The notes below the pieces were generated by a model that was not told the origin of the DNA, made no database searches, and saw only the letters and a list, made by a program, of their open reading frames with translations. A stretch of DNA of 7,824 nucleotides, taken from the NCBI GenBank assembly GCA_002278985.1, contig NCJP01000068.1, forward strand, positions 1 through 7,824. Reading direction: 5' to 3'. Origin of the DNA: Erythrobacter sp. 34-65-8. Lineage in GTDB: Bacteria; Pseudomonadota; Alphaproteobacteria; Sphingomonadales; Sphingomonadaceae. The translations under genes were made by a program, and so were the position numbers. Below, one piece after another: positions 7,748-7,824 of this stretch. Position 1 is the first letter of the stretch, and the number at the start of each line of letters is the position of its first letter.

Positions 7748-7824
7748 ATGACCGGCCTGCACACCACGCTTGCCCGCAGGGGCCTGATGTTCATCCTCTC
7801 CTCGCCCTCGGGCGCAGGCAAGAC
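7748..7824 (+). CDS. gmk: Guanylate kinase, N-terminal fragment (runs off the window)
   Basis: The 25 complete codons encode an N-terminus ending in LMFILSSPSGAGK, and the last two bases fit Thr. This is the beta-1 strand and P-loop (SPSGAGKT) typical of guanylate kinase, which phosphorylates GMP to GDP using ATP. An in-frame stop TGA at 7739-7741 lies just upstream, so the ATG at 7748 is the first possible ATG start. The preceding GAGCGGG is only a weak ribosome binding site. ATG at 7738 is out of frame with this protein. Another P-loop kinase is possible from so short a stretch, but the SPSGAGK context favours gmk. Confidence 0.8.
   Translation, partial: MTGLHTTLARRGLMFILSSPSGAGK

Noticed and set aside
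6226..7821. A 531-codon open frame on the minus strand opposite aldehyde dehydrogenase
   Set aside because: It mirrors an intact ALDH gene with all catalytic residues, and it crosses the terminator and the gmk start. It is a composition effect.
7738..7824. Alternative ATG at 7738 as a gene start
   Set aside because: Its frame does not encode the P-loop protein. The ATG at 7748 follows an in-frame stop and gives a clear guanylate kinase N-terminus.

Overview
The window is GC-rich (third codon positions of the real genes are almost all G or C) and gene-dense. It looks like ordinary chromosome from an alphaproteobacterium. The fused CysN-CysC, the cysD-cysNC-cysQ order, the thiolase-like protein with an extra C-terminal domain and the style of the guanylate kinase N-terminus suggest the Sphingomonadales, possibly the Erythrobacter group. 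That placement comes from remembered family resemblance, not from a search.

Layout. (1) At about 1-138 the minus strand shows clear codon bias and holds an unidentified protein fragment with no start or stop in the window. At about 130-142 it joins abruptly to the C-terminal 60% or so of a thiolase (about 136-849, +), which lacks its N-terminal half and nucleophilic cysteine. (2) A tight minus-strand operon at 859-4435 runs cysD -> cysNC -> cysQ in transcription order, with stop/start overlaps of 1 and 4 nt. (3) A divergent spacer of 190 bp (4436-4625) holds a near-perfect palindrome, a repeated decamer and a possible plus-strand promoter. (4) A plus-strand gene at 4626-6149 encodes a thiolase-like protein of the TLP1 type. 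It is followed after 97 bp by an aldehyde dehydrogenase (6247-7668) and a strong hairpin terminator (7676-7719). (5) The right edge carries the first 25 codons of guanylate kinase (gmk, from 7748).

How the genes work together. CysD and CysN make adenosine 5'-phosphosulfate (APS) from ATP and sulfate, with GTP hydrolysis driving the reaction. The CysC domain phosphorylates APS to PAPS. CysQ removes the 3'-phosphate from PAP (and possibly PAPS), which limits build-up of a toxic by-product. The PAPS user (reductase or sulfotransferase) is not in the window. The thiolase-like protein and the aldehyde dehydrogenase lie in the same orientation and may serve acyl-CoA or aldehyde catabolism, but their substrates cannot be read from the sequence.

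I found no mobile element, CRISPR array, tRNA or rRNA, and no convincing undescribed system. The points most worth a second look are the chimeric junction at the left edge, the thiolase-like protein without canonical catalytic residues, and the palindrome in the divergent spacer.
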